A stretch of DNA of 64,000 bases from Paenibacillus rubinfantis (lineage in GTDB: Bacteria > Bacillota > Bacilli > Paenibacillales > Paenibacillaceae), in contig NZ_LN909065.1 of NCBI RefSeq assembly GCF_001486505.1, positions 868,001 to 932,000 of the forward strand, written 5' to 3'. Below are positions 1 through 7,681 of the stretch, in pieces. Within the stretch, counting starts at the first letter, position 1, and each line of letters starts with the position of its first letter. The position numbers were made by a program, and so were the translations under genes. Under the pieces are notes generated by a model. That model saw only the letters and a list, made by a program, of their open reading frames with translations. It made no database searches and was not told where the DNA came from.

Positions 1-363
1 ATGCTCCAGCGCTTTACGCAGTACGAATTTCGTCTGCGGCATGCAACCTTCATACGCATCAACAACGAGCAGTACGCCGTCGACCATTTTCATAATCCGT
101 TCCACTTCCCCGCCGAAGTCGGCGTGTCCCGGAGTATCCACGATGTTAATCAGATAATCCTTGTACGTAATGGCGGTATTTTTCGCCAAAATGGTAATTC
201 CGCGTTCCCGCTCCAAATCGTTGGAGTCCATGGCCCGCTCTTGAACGGCCTCATTTTCCCGGAAAATCCCGGATTGCTGCAGCAACTTGTCGACGAGCGT
301 TGTTTTCCCGTGGTCGACGTGGGCAATAATCGCAATATTGCGAATTTCGTTTCTTTCATGCAT
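1..363 (-). CDS. typA: GTPase TypA/BipA, N-terminal part (runs off the window)
   Basis: This is the first 121 codons of the ribosome-associated translational GTPase TypA (BipA), a stress and cold-adaptation factor of the EF-G/LepA superfamily. Three GTPase motifs are visible: AHVDHGKTT (G1, about residues 13-21), RERGITI (G2) and DTPGHADF (G3). The start ATG at 363 is followed by His-Glu-Arg-Asn-Glu and has GGAG eight bases upstream. The rest of the gene lies beyond position 1. An overlapping plus-strand reading frame is a shadow. Identity is firm from the G-domain sequence; the paralogue LepA is separately present at 59.4-61.2 kb. Confidence 0.93.
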   Translation of the reverse strand, partial: MHERNEIRNIAIIAHVDHGKTTLVDKLLQQSGIFRENEAVQERAMDSNDLERERGITILAKNTAITYKDYLINIVDTPGHADFGGEVERIMKMVDGVLLVVDAYEGCMPQTKFVLRKALEH

Positions 364-471
364 AGGTTGATCTCCATATCCTTTCGTCTCTATAGAATGA
401 GATGTTTATAATAAAGTTTGCACTTCGAACGGTTATTAGTCGACAGGAGTGCAGCCTCATTGAACCACAAA

Positions 472-500
472 ACAAAGCGTCGACTTAAATGCCGACGCTT
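472..500 (-). terminator. Intrinsic terminator after the 556-1056 gene
   Basis: Read on the minus strand, a 7-bp stem (AGCGTCG/CGACGCT) with a 9-base loop is followed by TTGTTTTG. It separates the membrane-protein gene from typA, so typA probably has its own promoter between 370 and 470; I saw no convincing hexamers there. Confidence 0.65.
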
Positions 501-555
501 GACATATCCCTTATATTATACGTGAAATTTTGAATATTTCAAGAACTATCCCTGC

Positions 556-1056
556 TCACCAAGATCTGCGGCGATTTCCGCGGGCCGCGATCAGCCAGAT
601 CCCGGCAATAATCAGCAGCGCAGCCAAGAAATACACAATAGAGGAAGCGAACAAAGTCCAACCGAGCAAAAGGATGGATATCGCCCCGAGAATCATGGCA
701 GCGATGAATATTCCGTTCTGGCGCTGGGGCGAGAAGTAGCCGTATTCGAACAGGCCGATGGCCAGACCGAGGAAGAAGAGCGGCCAAGTGTATTTCAGCG
801 TTTGCCATCCCCCGATAACCCCGGTGAAAAACACGAGGCTGTAGACGACCAGAATGCCGCCGGGAAGCAGTAATTCGGCAGGGCCTTTCCGCCAAAAATG
901 CCATACATGCAGCACGATCCCCGGGATCAGCAGAAGCAGCGGCCAAAGCGCCCTTCCAAGAAAGCTGAATACCCCTAATTTTCCGAGCAGGATAATCACT
1001 CCGGCAGCGAGAATCAAGACGCCAGTCGTCAGCTTGTTGTTGTCGGACATATCCAT
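556..1056 (-). CDS. Small polytopic membrane protein, LiaF/DUF5668-like
   Basis: Predicted 166-residue integral membrane protein with about five or six hydrophobic segments. The first, about residues 9-25, reads TTGVLILAAGVIILLGKLG. The segments contain paired Leu-rich helices separated by short polar loops, and the protein ends in a basic RGNRRR tail. The pattern resembles the N-terminal membrane module of LiaI/LiaF-type proteins, but I recognise no catalytic motif. The start Met-Asp-Met-Ser was chosen because GGAAGGTG lies just upstream; a start seven codons earlier lacks such a site. It is a single gene between typA and a TerC gene. Function unknown. Confidence 0.7.
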   Translation of the reverse strand: MDMSDNNKLTTGVLILAAGVIILLGKLGVFSFLGRALWPLLLLIPGIVLHVWHFWRKGPAELLLPGGILVVYSLVFFTGVIGGWQTLKYTWPLFFLGLAIGLFEYGYFSPQRQNGIFIAAMILGAISILLLGWTLFASSIVYFLAALLIIAGIWLIAARGNRRRSW

Positions 1057-1212
1057 CACACACCTTCCAGAAGACAATGAGGGACAAGACGTAGCAAATT
1101 ACGACATCCCCTTCTCTTCCAGTTTATATGAATTCCGCCCAAAAAACCACTCGGCCTAAGTCGGGGCCTCCATCTTTTTTTTCGGAGCGTGTGGATGGAA
1201 CTGCCGAAGCGG

Positions 1213-1878
1213 TTAACCGCGCCTAGCGTTATATTTTCGCAGCCAGCCGAACATAATAACGACCGCGGCGGTCAACGCAGGTACGGCGTGTGCCAATTGG
1301 GGAACGGCTGCCGCCAGCGCCGGGCCAAGCTGCGGATCCTGCAGCAGCATATCCCCGGCGGTGTAGCCGAGAATGCCTGCGCCGGCATAAATGAGGATCG
1401 GCAAGCGCTGCAGCCAATCGGCGATCAGGTTGCTGCCCCACACCACGATCGGAATACTGATAGCGATGCCGATCACCAGGATGGACACATCCCCCTTTGC
1501 GAGCGCCGCAATCGCCAATACATTATCCAGGCTCATGATAAAATCGGCGGCAAGAATGGTCTGCACCGCCTTCCACATCGAGCCTGCGCCAGCCACGCGG
1601 GAATGCTCCTCCTGCGGCAACAGCAGCTTAAAGGCGATCGCGGCCAACAGCACGCCTCCCGCCGCATGAATAAACGGTATTTTCAGCAGAATGACGGCCA
1701 CCCAGGTCAAAATGCAGCGAAGCAGCACGGCTCCCAATGCTCCCCACCATACAGCGCGCTTGCGCTGATGCAGCGGCAGGTTCTTGCTGGCCATCGCTAT
1801 AACAACGGCGTTGTCGCCGCTGAGCACTAAATTGATGATTAAAATTTCCGACAATAGCAGCAATTGTTCCAAGCTCAT
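1213..1878 (-). CDS. TerC family integral membrane protein (YjbE-like)
   Basis: A 221-residue membrane protein of the TerC family. It has the two characteristic acidic membrane motifs, LVLSGDNAVVIAMA near residues 17-30 and FIMSLDNVLAIAALA near 112-126, whose Asp-Asn pairs are conserved in the family. About seven transmembrane helices are visible. Some Bacillus TerC proteins export Mn2+ and help load secreted metalloenzymes; which substrate this one handles is not evident. It is divergent from a second TerC gene starting at 2003, with 124 bp between the starts. No yybP-ykoY (Mn) riboswitch is visible in that gap. Confidence 0.88.
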   Translation of the reverse strand: MSLEQLLLLSEILIINLVLSGDNAVVIAMASKNLPLHQRKRAVWWGALGAVLLRCILTWVAVILLKIPFIHAAGGVLLAAIAFKLLLPQEEHSRVAGAGSMWKAVQTILAADFIMSLDNVLAIAALAKGDVSILVIGIAISIPIVVWGSNLIADWLQRLPILIYAGAGILGYTAGDMLLQDPQLGPALAAAVPQLAHAVPALTAAVVIMFGWLRKYNARRG

Positions 1879-1939
1879 CCCTCCCCTACAACTTGTATGA
1901 GGAAGAGAGCCAAGCTATGCCACTTTACAAAAACAACTC

Positions 1940-1981
1940 TGGACAAATGAATCCTTTTAGCGATTTAATACGTATATACGT
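1940..1981 (+). promoter_or_regulatory. Candidate promoter plus 12-bp palindrome upstream of the plus-strand TerC gene
   Basis: TGGACA (1940-1945), an 18-base spacer and TTTAAT (1964-1969) make a plausible sigma-A promoter for the gene at 2003. A perfect palindrome ACGTATATACGT occupies 1970-1981, covering the expected transcription start, a position typical of a repressor operator. No regulator is assigned. Confidence 0.4.
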
Positions 1982-2002
1982 CTATAGAGGAAGTGACATA
2001 AC

Positions 2003-2707
2003 GTGGACTTATTTAGTGCTGCTTTTTTTCTCGCCCTAATCAACATCATTTTTATCGATCTTATTTTGGCGGGTGACAATGCGATCGTCATTGGGATGGC
2101 AGCCCGAAAGCTGCCTCGCACGGTTCAGAAGAAGGCGATTCTTTACGGAACGGCCGGTGCCGTACTGCTGCGAATCGCTGCGACCCTCATCGTCGTCTGG
2201 CTGCTGAACATCCCTTGGTTGCTGGCCGTCGGCGGCTTGATGTTAGTCTTTATCGCTTATAAGGTGCTGGCGGATGAAGGCGGACATGATAACATCGAAG
2301 CTAAGGATAAGTTATGGCCTGCCATTCGCACCATTATCATCGCCGATGCGGCGATGGGGCTCGACAACGTTATCGCGGTTGCAGGAGCTTCCAAGCAACA
2401 TACGGTGTTGGTCGTGATCGGCTTACTGATCAGCGTCCCGATCGTGGTTTGGGGAAGCACTTTGTTTATTAAGCTGTTGGACAAGTTCCCTTGGATCGCT
2501 TATGTTGGCGCTGCGGTCTTGGCTTACACGGCCGCCAATATGATTACCGAGGAACGCCATTTCCTGCATTTCTTTGAAGAGAATCCGGTGCTTCGTTATC
2601 TGCTGATTGCGATTGTCGTCGCCGGCGTGCTGCTGGCGGGCTATATGAAGAAGCGTCAACACCGCAAGGAAACGGAAAGCCATCAGACCCACCCCGCAAC
2701 TCACTAA
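2003..2707 (+). CDS. TerC family integral membrane protein (second copy)
   Basis: A 234-residue TerC family transporter with GTG start and the ribosome site AGAGGAAG. Family motifs are LILAGDNAIVIGMA near residues 21-34 and AAMGLDNVIAVAGA near 115-128. Seven hydrophobic helices are followed by a basic, His-rich tail (MKKRQHRKE, then HQTHPATH) that could bind metal. It is a paralogue of the divergent gene ending at 1213, with clear similarity along the length. Likely a metal (possibly Mn2+) exporter of the cytoplasmic membrane; the substrate is inferred from the family only. Confidence 0.88.
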   Translation: MDLFSAAFFLALINIIFIDLILAGDNAIVIGMAARKLPRTVQKKAILYGTAGAVLLRIAATLIVVWLLNIPWLLAVGGLMLVFIAYKVLADEGGHDNIEAKDKLWPAIRTIIIADAAMGLDNVIAVAGASKQHTVLVVIGLLISVPIVVWGSTLFIKLLDKFPWIAYVGAAVLAYTAANMITEERHFLHFFEENPVLRYLLIAIVVAGVLLAGYMKKRQHRKETESHQTHPATH

Positions 2708-2714
2708 ACGCAGC

Positions 2715-2757
2715 AAAAACCCGCCTGGTGCCATCAAAAATGGCCTGGGCGGGTTTT
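2715..2757. terminator. Bidirectional terminator between terC and thiI
   Basis: A strong hairpin (AAAACCCGCC paired with GGCGGGTTTT, plus an inner GGTGCCAT/ATGGCC stem) sits between the convergent terC and thiI genes. The T-rich flank in each direction suits both. Confidence 0.85.
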
Positions 2758-2767
2758 ATTATCTGCT

Positions 2768-4006
2768 CTAAAACCAATTTTCCTGTACAACCTGGTCTTC
2801 CGCCGACTCCCGCCGGACGATGCGGCGTCCGGGTCGGATGACGATCGTCTCCGTATCCTCCACCGCTTTGCTGATCATTTGGTCCAAATCTTCCATCGAT
2901 CGCTCCACGTTCTCCAACACATGCAGGTTAGGGTTCGTTGCCGGAGACTTTGGTACAAACAAGGTGCAGCAATCCTCGTAAGGCAAAATCGACAAGTCAT
3001 ACGTGCCGATCTGCTGCGCCATCGCAATGATATCCACCTTGTCGGTCATCACGAGCGGCCGCAGCAGCGGTAGATCCGTGACTCTTCCAATCGCATTCAT
3101 GCTGGATAAAGTTTGACTGGCCACTTGCCCCAGACTATCTCCCGTAACCAGAGCCAAGGCGCCATTCCGTTCGGCCAGCTTGGTAGCGATGCGCAGCATC
3201 GATCTCCGCATGAGGGTGATGATCAGGTTCTCCTGACCGGATTGCGCCAGCTTCGTTTGAATCTCGGTGAAAGGGACGAGATGCATCTTGATGGAGCCTG
3301 CAAACTGTGCCAATACGGTGGCCAGGTCAATGACTTTTTGCTCGGCTTTTTTGCTCGTAAACGGATAGCTGTGGAAATGAACGCATTCGATTTCCAAGCC
3401 GCGCCGCAGTGCTGACCAACCGGCGACAGGACTGTCAATCCCCCCGGACAAGAGCAGCATGGCTTTGCCGTTTGTACCTAGCGGGAAACCTCCCGCTCCA
3501 GGAATTACTTCGCAGAACAAATAGGTGCCCTGCTCCCGAATCTCCACGCGCAGGTCCAATTCGGGATCATGAACGTCCACCTTGAGCTCAGGGCAGGCGT
3601 TCAGGATTGGAGTGCTGACCAGCTTGTTCATTTCCTGCGTCGAATGGGGGAACGGCTTCCACACTCGGCGGGAGCTGACTTTAAACCTTGTGCCCGGAGC
3701 GACTTTCATCTGTTCAACGAAATCGACCGCGATCCGGAGGATATCCTCCAGCCGAGAGGGTGCAACCTTAATGGGAGAAATCGAAGTCACGCCAAACACG
3801 TTCTTCATCGCCGCGATGATCGGAGCCATCGGCTCCCCGTTTAATGCAATATAAATCCGCCCGTATTCCTTGATAATCTCAGCGCGGGGGTACGGGTACA
3901 GCAGCGCTTTGACGTGCTTATGGGCCACCTTTTCGAAACGCGAACGGTTCCGCCCCTTGAGGGAAATTTCTCCGAAACGGAGCAACAGCATATCATATTC
4001 CAGCAT
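2768..4006 (-). CDS. thiI: tRNA uracil 4-sulfurtransferase ThiI
   Basis: ThiI activates U8 of tRNA by adenylation and transfers sulfur to make 4-thiouridine. In many bacteria it also feeds thiazole synthesis. The 412-residue protein has an N-terminal ferredoxin-like region and a THUMP domain (about residues 60-165). A PP-loop ATPase follows, with the motif LLLSGGIDSPVAGW near residues 183-196. No C-terminal rhodanese domain is present, as is usual in Firmicutes, so sulfur probably comes directly from the adjacent cysteine desulfurase. The desulfurase gene is 15 bp upstream on the same strand, the same pairing as nifZ-thiI in B. subtilis. Confidence 0.95.
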   Translation of the reverse strand: MLEYDMLLLRFGEISLKGRNRSRFEKVAHKHVKALLYPYPRAEIIKEYGRIYIALNGEPMAPIIAAMKNVFGVTSISPIKVAPSRLEDILRIAVDFVEQMKVAPGTRFKVSSRRVWKPFPHSTQEMNKLVSTPILNACPELKVDVHDPELDLRVEIREQGTYLFCEVIPGAGGFPLGTNGKAMLLLSGGIDSPVAGWSALRRGLEIECVHFHSYPFTSKKAEQKVIDLATVLAQFAGSIKMHLVPFTEIQTKLAQSGQENLIITLMRRSMLRIATKLAERNGALALVTGDSLGQVASQTLSSMNAIGRVTDLPLLRPLVMTDKVDIIAMAQQIGTYDLSILPYEDCCTLFVPKSPATNPNLHVLENVERSMEDLDQMISKAVEDTETIVIRPGRRIVRRESAEDQVVQENWF

Positions 4007-4021
4007 CTAAAGTTCTCTCTC

Positions 4022-5161
4022 CTATCGTAAAGCCTGCAGCCGCTTGACCGATTGCCTCAATGCGGCGAGCAGGGCGTCTATGTCTCGCTCTTCATGTTCG
4101 TCGCCCAGACTAATCCGAATGCCCGAGGAAGCGACTTCCTTGGATTTGCCCATGGCTAGCAGCACGCGGCTCGGTTCGCTCCGCTTGGACGAGCAGGCCG
4201 AGCGGGTGGATACGAAAAATCCGTCCTCCTCCAGCATGTGTAACAACGCTTCCGCCTTCATACCGGGATAGGAGAAATGCACGATGTGCGGGGCGCCCTG
4301 CGCAGGCGAGTTCACCGTCAGCTCTGGCAGCTCCGCAAGCCCTCGGGTTAACCGCTCCCGCAAGCGGAGCAGCTTGGTTGATCTGGCTTCTCGGCCTTCC
4401 GCCGCCAAGCGTAGGGCTTTAGAGAAGGCCACGATATAAGGGATGTTCTCCGTACCCGAGCGGTAACCTCCCTCCTGACCGCCGCCGGCCAGCAGCGGCG
4501 CAAGCTGTAAACCTTCGCGGACGTACAGCAGCCCCACCCCTTTAGGCCCCCTTAGTTTATGCGCAGACAGGCTATATAAATCAATGCCGCTGTCCGCCAA
4601 GGAGATCGGCAGCTTTCCGAAGCCCTGAACGCCGTCCACATGGAACAGGACCCGAGGGGCAGCCGCTTTAAGCAACCGGCCGATTTCCTCCACCGGCTGC
4701 ACGGTCCCGGTTTCGTTGTTGACATGCATCACCGACACGAGCACGGTGTCCGGACGTAGCGCTTCCCGCACCTGTTCGGCGGTTACGCACCCGTCTTCAT
4801 CAACCGGAAGGATGGTGGCTTCCCAGCCCCATACGGCCATTTGCTTTACGCTCTCGAGTACGGAGGGATGCTCCGTGGAGGTCGTGATCAAATGCTTGCC
4901 GCGCCCGGCATAATGAAGAGCAGCGCCTTTAATCGCCAGATTGTTGCTCTCCGTCGCCCCGCCGGTAAATACGATTTCCCGCGGCCGGACTTTAAGCGCC
5001 GCTGCGCTGACTTCCCTTGCTTTATCCAGCAGCTTGGCGCTCTCCTCACCTAATCGGTGCAGCGAGGATGGGTTCCCGTAATGCCGCACCATCACTTCCG
5101 CTACGGTCTTTGCAACGTCCTCATAGGGCGGCGTCGTCGCAGCATGATCGAAATAAATCAT
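4022..5161 (-). CDS. Cysteine desulfurase, NifS/IscS family (NifZ-like partner of ThiI)
   Basis: A PLP-dependent enzyme that removes sulfur from cysteine as an enzyme-bound persulfide. The 379-residue protein shows the fold-type I landmarks: YFDHAATTPP at the N-terminus, STEHPSV, the PLP lysine in LSAHKLRGPKGVG (about residue 202), and the catalytic Cys in STRSACSSKRSEPS (about residue 323). It sits immediately upstream of thiI, so its main job is probably 4-thiouridine formation. The start ATG at 5161 has GAGGTGAAGAG in front of it. Distinguishing NifZ from general IscS rests on context. Confidence 0.92.
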   Translation of the reverse strand: MIYFDHAATTPPYEDVAKTVAEVMVRHYGNPSSLHRLGEESAKLLDKAREVSAAALKVRPREIVFTGGATESNNLAIKGAALHYAGRGKHLITTSTEHPSVLESVKQMAVWGWEATILPVDEDGCVTAEQVREALRPDTVLVSVMHVNNETGTVQPVEEIGRLLKAAAPRVLFHVDGVQGFGKLPISLADSGIDLYSLSAHKLRGPKGVGLLYVREGLQLAPLLAGGGQEGGYRSGTENIPYIVAFSKALRLAAEGREARSTKLLRLRERLTRGLAELPELTVNSPAQGAPHIVHFSYPGMKAEALLHMLEEDGFFVSTRSACSSKRSEPSRVLLAMGKSKEVASSGIRISLGDEHEERDIDALLAALRQSVKRLQALR

Positions 5162-5191
5162 CTCTTCACCTCATTCAAAAAAGACCAAAAG

Positions 5192-5234
5192 AAAAACGCG
5201 TATATCCGAAACAACCGCGAGTCGGAGCGTTTTT
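5192..5234 (-). terminator. Intrinsic terminator after the lytic transglycosylase gene
   Basis: On the minus strand, AAAAACGC and TCCGA pair with TCGGA and GCGTTTTT around a 12-base loop, with a small bulge, and the hairpin runs into T-rich sequence. It separates the transglycosylase gene from the desulfurase-thiI pair. Confidence 0.6.
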
Positions 5235-5281
5235 CATTTGATCTTTCAAATCGTGTGCCACTTGCGATATAAATAAATCGA

Positions 5282-6046
5282 TTAAGCCTCGAATTTCGCT
5301 TGTGCTCTCATAATCTTGGCAATATAACCTTGTGTCTCCTGCGGCAGAAGATGGAATTTCTCCATCAGCTGCTCATCGCTGCCGATGCCAAGCCGCTGCA
5401 ATCTTCCCGGACCGGCATTGTACGCTGCCAGCGCCGTCTTAACGTCCCCGCCGTAACGGTTGATCTGGTACGACAAATATTTGGTGCCTCCGTCAATGTT
5501 CTGCACCGGATCAAACGGATCGCTGACCCCTAACCCTCTCGCCGTGCCGTCCATCAGTTGCATCAGACCTTTGGCGCCGGCCGAGGATACCGCCTTCGGA
5601 TTAAACGAAGACTCCGTGGCGATAACCGCTTTGATCAGGCTTTCCGGAACCCCGTATCTGGCGCTAGCCTGGGAGATCAAAGACTGCAAATCCGAAGGGC
5701 CTTCCGCCCCAAACTCGGGGTAATTTCCAGCCGTCCCTGTCGCAGGGACCGAACCATCATCCGGAAGCAGCTGCGCAAACAGCCCATCCCACGTATCCGT
5801 ATCGTTTACACCGGCAGAATACAGGTATCCTTGAAGGGATTCCATTAAAGAACGCGTATCGGAACCAACCGTATCGGAATACACCACCTGATCCTGTTCG
5901 GCCAACATCATTTCCTGCAGCAATATGTCAAACAACGAGCCGTCCGTCTCGCTGGAAGCCCGCTGCGCCGACGTCCCTTGCAAGTCCAATGGGTTTAAGG
6001 ACTGCAGCTTGATTATCTGTCCCATCGTTCGCGGATCGATTTGCAT
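5282..6046 (-). CDS. Lytic transglycosylase, SLT (GEWL-like) domain, CwlQ/YjbJ-like
   Basis: A 254-residue protein whose C-terminal half is a soluble-lytic-transglycosylase domain. The catalytic Glu is in VIATESSFNPKAVSSAGA (about residue 148), followed by KGLMQLM and the AAYNAGPGRL motif. Such enzymes cleave peptidoglycan between MurNAc and GlcNAc. The N-terminal 125 residues are polar and low in conserved motifs. I see no clear signal peptide; B. subtilis CwlQ (YjbJ) has the same organisation. The start has GAGGAG upstream. It is a single gene bounded by terminators. Confidence 0.85.
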   Translation of the reverse strand: MQIDPRTMGQIIKLQSLNPLDLQGTSAQRASSETDGSLFDILLQEMMLAEQDQVVYSDTVGSDTRSLMESLQGYLYSAGVNDTDTWDGLFAQLLPDDGSVPATGTAGNYPEFGAEGPSDLQSLISQASARYGVPESLIKAVIATESSFNPKAVSSAGAKGLMQLMDGTARGLGVSDPFDPVQNIDGGTKYLSYQINRYGGDVKTALAAYNAGPGRLQRLGIGSDEQLMEKFHLLPQETQGYIAKIMRAQAKFEA

Positions 6047-6162
6047 GCCTTCTAAGCTCCTCTTTGGGGAAATAACAAGTTATAACAAGTTCAATGCCTA
6101 TATTTTACACGTTATCCGCGCCTCGTTCCACCCTTTTTCGATAAAAGCTGCAAAAAGGGAAA

Positions 6163-6194
6163 CAGGCTAACGTCCCTAAGATGACGTTAGCCTG
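6163..6194 (-). terminator. Intrinsic terminator after the 6245-6646 gene
   Basis: A perfect 12-bp stem (CAGGCTAACGTC with GACGTTAGCCTG) and 8-base loop, followed on the minus strand by TTTCCCTTTTT. Confidence 0.7.
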
Positions 6195-6244
6195 ATTGTA
6201 TAACGTTCATAATTTCGTCGCCGATCGCCGCCAGCGGCGCCGGA

Positions 6245-6646
6245 TTAGCGAGTAAACGGCATGAGTACGAAGTAACTTAACGTCGACACGATCCCCAGGC
6301 CAATGGCCCAAGCCCCGGACGTTTTATTGCCTTGGCTGTAGGCGTAGAAGCCCATTACGGCCGCAAGCGGACCCAAAATAATCGACCACATAAACAGCGA
6401 AGCGATCCCCAAGCCGACGCCAACGTAACCTACCGTACGTCCGGCCGTATTCGCCCTATCGGCACGTTCAACCTCACGGGTTCCTTCGGCTCGTTCGCCA
6501 CGGACCACGTTGCCGCTGAACGTTCCTGCAGGCGTGACCTCAGCCGCGTACTCCTCCCGGTGCTCGCGGTCAACTTTGCGCGGATAATCGGTGCGGCTTT
6601 TGTCGGATGAGGTTTTTTTCGGTTTGTCTGCTTTGGTATCCGTCAT
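6245..6646 (-). CDS. Small membrane protein with charged N-terminus (DUF4190-like)
   Basis: A 133-residue protein. About 70 highly charged residues come first, rich in Lys, Arg, Glu and Asp. Two glycine-rich hydrophobic hairpin segments follow (about residues 74-100 and 108-130), including IILGPLAAVMGFYAYSQG. The two-helix, Gly-rich C-terminus resembles DUF4190-type membrane proteins. The start at Met-Thr-Asp-Thr was chosen for the strong GGAGGTG upstream; an upstream extension in the same frame has no ribosome site. Function unknown. Confidence 0.65.
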   Translation of the reverse strand: MTDTKADKPKKTSSDKSRTDYPRKVDREHREEYAAEVTPAGTFSGNVVRGERAEGTREVERADRANTAGRTVGYVGVGLGIASLFMWSIILGPLAAVMGFYAYSQGNKTSGAWAIGLGIVSTLSYFVLMPFTR

Positions 6647-6677
6647 CAAAAGCACCTCCGTTTCAGTATTGTTTTCC

Positions 6678-6911
6678 TTACGACGATTTCGATTTCGGCT
6701 TGAACGTATGACAGCAGGTAGCGGCGGACGACGGGGCGGTGTCTCGGTGTTCCGTATCAAATGTTTCTCCGGCGAATTCCGCCGAATAGCGGCTGTTCGC
6801 GTGCTGATCGACATCGATCATAATGACATCGGCGTTGCACACGTTTTTTTCGCCCCAATAGGTGCAGTTGGATACGCTACATTTGACCATGGGTTTTTCC
6901 CCATTTGGCAT
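6678..6911 (-). CDS. DUF1540 domain protein, cysteine-rich
   Basis: A 77-residue protein with the DUF1540 pattern VKCSVSNCTYWGEKNVCNAD near residues 9-28. A further CC pair near residues 66-67 completes a likely metal-binding Cys set. DUF1540 proteins are common in spore-forming Firmicutes, and their role is not established. The start was placed at Met-Pro-Asn-Gly because GAGGTGAT precedes it. It ends 31 bp before the start of the charged membrane protein gene and may be cotranscribed with it. Confidence 0.8.
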   Translation of the reverse strand: MPNGEKPMVKCSVSNCTYWGEKNVCNADVIMIDVDQHANSRYSAEFAGETFDTEHRDTAPSSAATCCHTFKPKSKSS

Positions 6912-6990
6912 GTTGATCACCTCGCATATCATTTTCTCCTCGCCCCCATCCCCTTATGCAGCAAGCGATTAGCAAATGGTTCCCAAAAGA

Positions 6991-7018
6991 AAAAGATGCC
7001 GGAATCCCAGCATCTTGT
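6991..7018 (-). terminator. Intrinsic terminator after the YpuI-like gene
   Basis: On the minus strand AAGATGC and GCATCTT form a 7-bp stem with a 10-base loop, followed by TTTTCTTTTGG. It lies just past the stop at 7027. Confidence 0.75.
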
Positions 7019-7026
7019 TTGCATTT

Positions 7027-7530
7027 TTATTTGGCGGAACGGTTTAATCGCAGTTGGGTCAAATAGTCGCTTTCATAATACGTCAGGTCGTCGCGCAGTT
7101 CCTCAAAAACCCCCGTGATATCCAACACGATATCGCGCGCCGCGCGGATCGGCTTCTTGCGGAACCGAATGGCGTCCTGCCCGGTATAAGCATATCTCCC
7201 GTCTTCGGAGTAGCTTTCATTTTTAGGATAGAAGAAGTTATTCACGCAGTCATGATACACATGGTACAGCACTTTCTCAGCAGCTTCCTCGTCAAAGGTT
7301 CCGCGGCGAAGGGCGACGCCCAATTTCTCATAGCAAACCTCACTGAACACGAGCAGATGCCGCAGATCCGATAAAAATCCCTGGTAAAACAATGCTCTGT
7401 CTTCGTCTTGGCCTTCCATTAGCTGCGGCAGCGAATGCTGATTCAAAAACGTTTCAAGCTTCCCGGCCGCACGTTTGAGTTTCTCCCGGGTGGTCTCACA
7501 TAACTGCCTGATGTTATTGGCTTGTGGCAT
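7027..7530 (-). CDS. Cytosolic protein of the YpuI (DUF3907) type
   Basis: A 167-residue soluble, mainly alpha-helical, acidic protein. Recognisable stretches are HVYHDCVNNFFYPKNE and YTGQDAIRFRKKP. The C-terminal EELRDDLTYYESDYLTQ resembles the DUF3907 family represented by B. subtilis YpuI. No enzymatic motif is visible. The start ATG at 7530 has AAGGAG upstream. It is monocistronic, divergent from the protease gene at 7682 and bounded by its own terminator. Family assignment is from memory of the pattern and is moderately sure. Confidence 0.55.
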   Translation of the reverse strand: MPQANNIRQLCETTREKLKRAAGKLETFLNQHSLPQLMEGQDEDRALFYQGFLSDLRHLLVFSEVCYEKLGVALRRGTFDEEAAEKVLYHVYHDCVNNFFYPKNESYSEDGRYAYTGQDAIRFRKKPIRAARDIVLDITGVFEELRDDLTYYESDYLTQLRLNRSAK

Positions 7531-7681
7531 GCGAACAATTCTCCTTCACCTGTAATGATCGGTATAGTCATTAACGAAATTATCGTAACACAATTTACCT
7601 GAATGCGGTATCCCTCAAGGAATAAAAACGGGGACATCACCTCACGCTATGGCTATCGACATAATCAAAGGAGGTTAACCG

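Noticed and set aside
1879-2002. yybP-ykoY manganese riboswitch expected upstream of TerC genes
   Set aside because: The 124-bp divergent gap lacks the conserved riboswitch core and a terminator hairpin.
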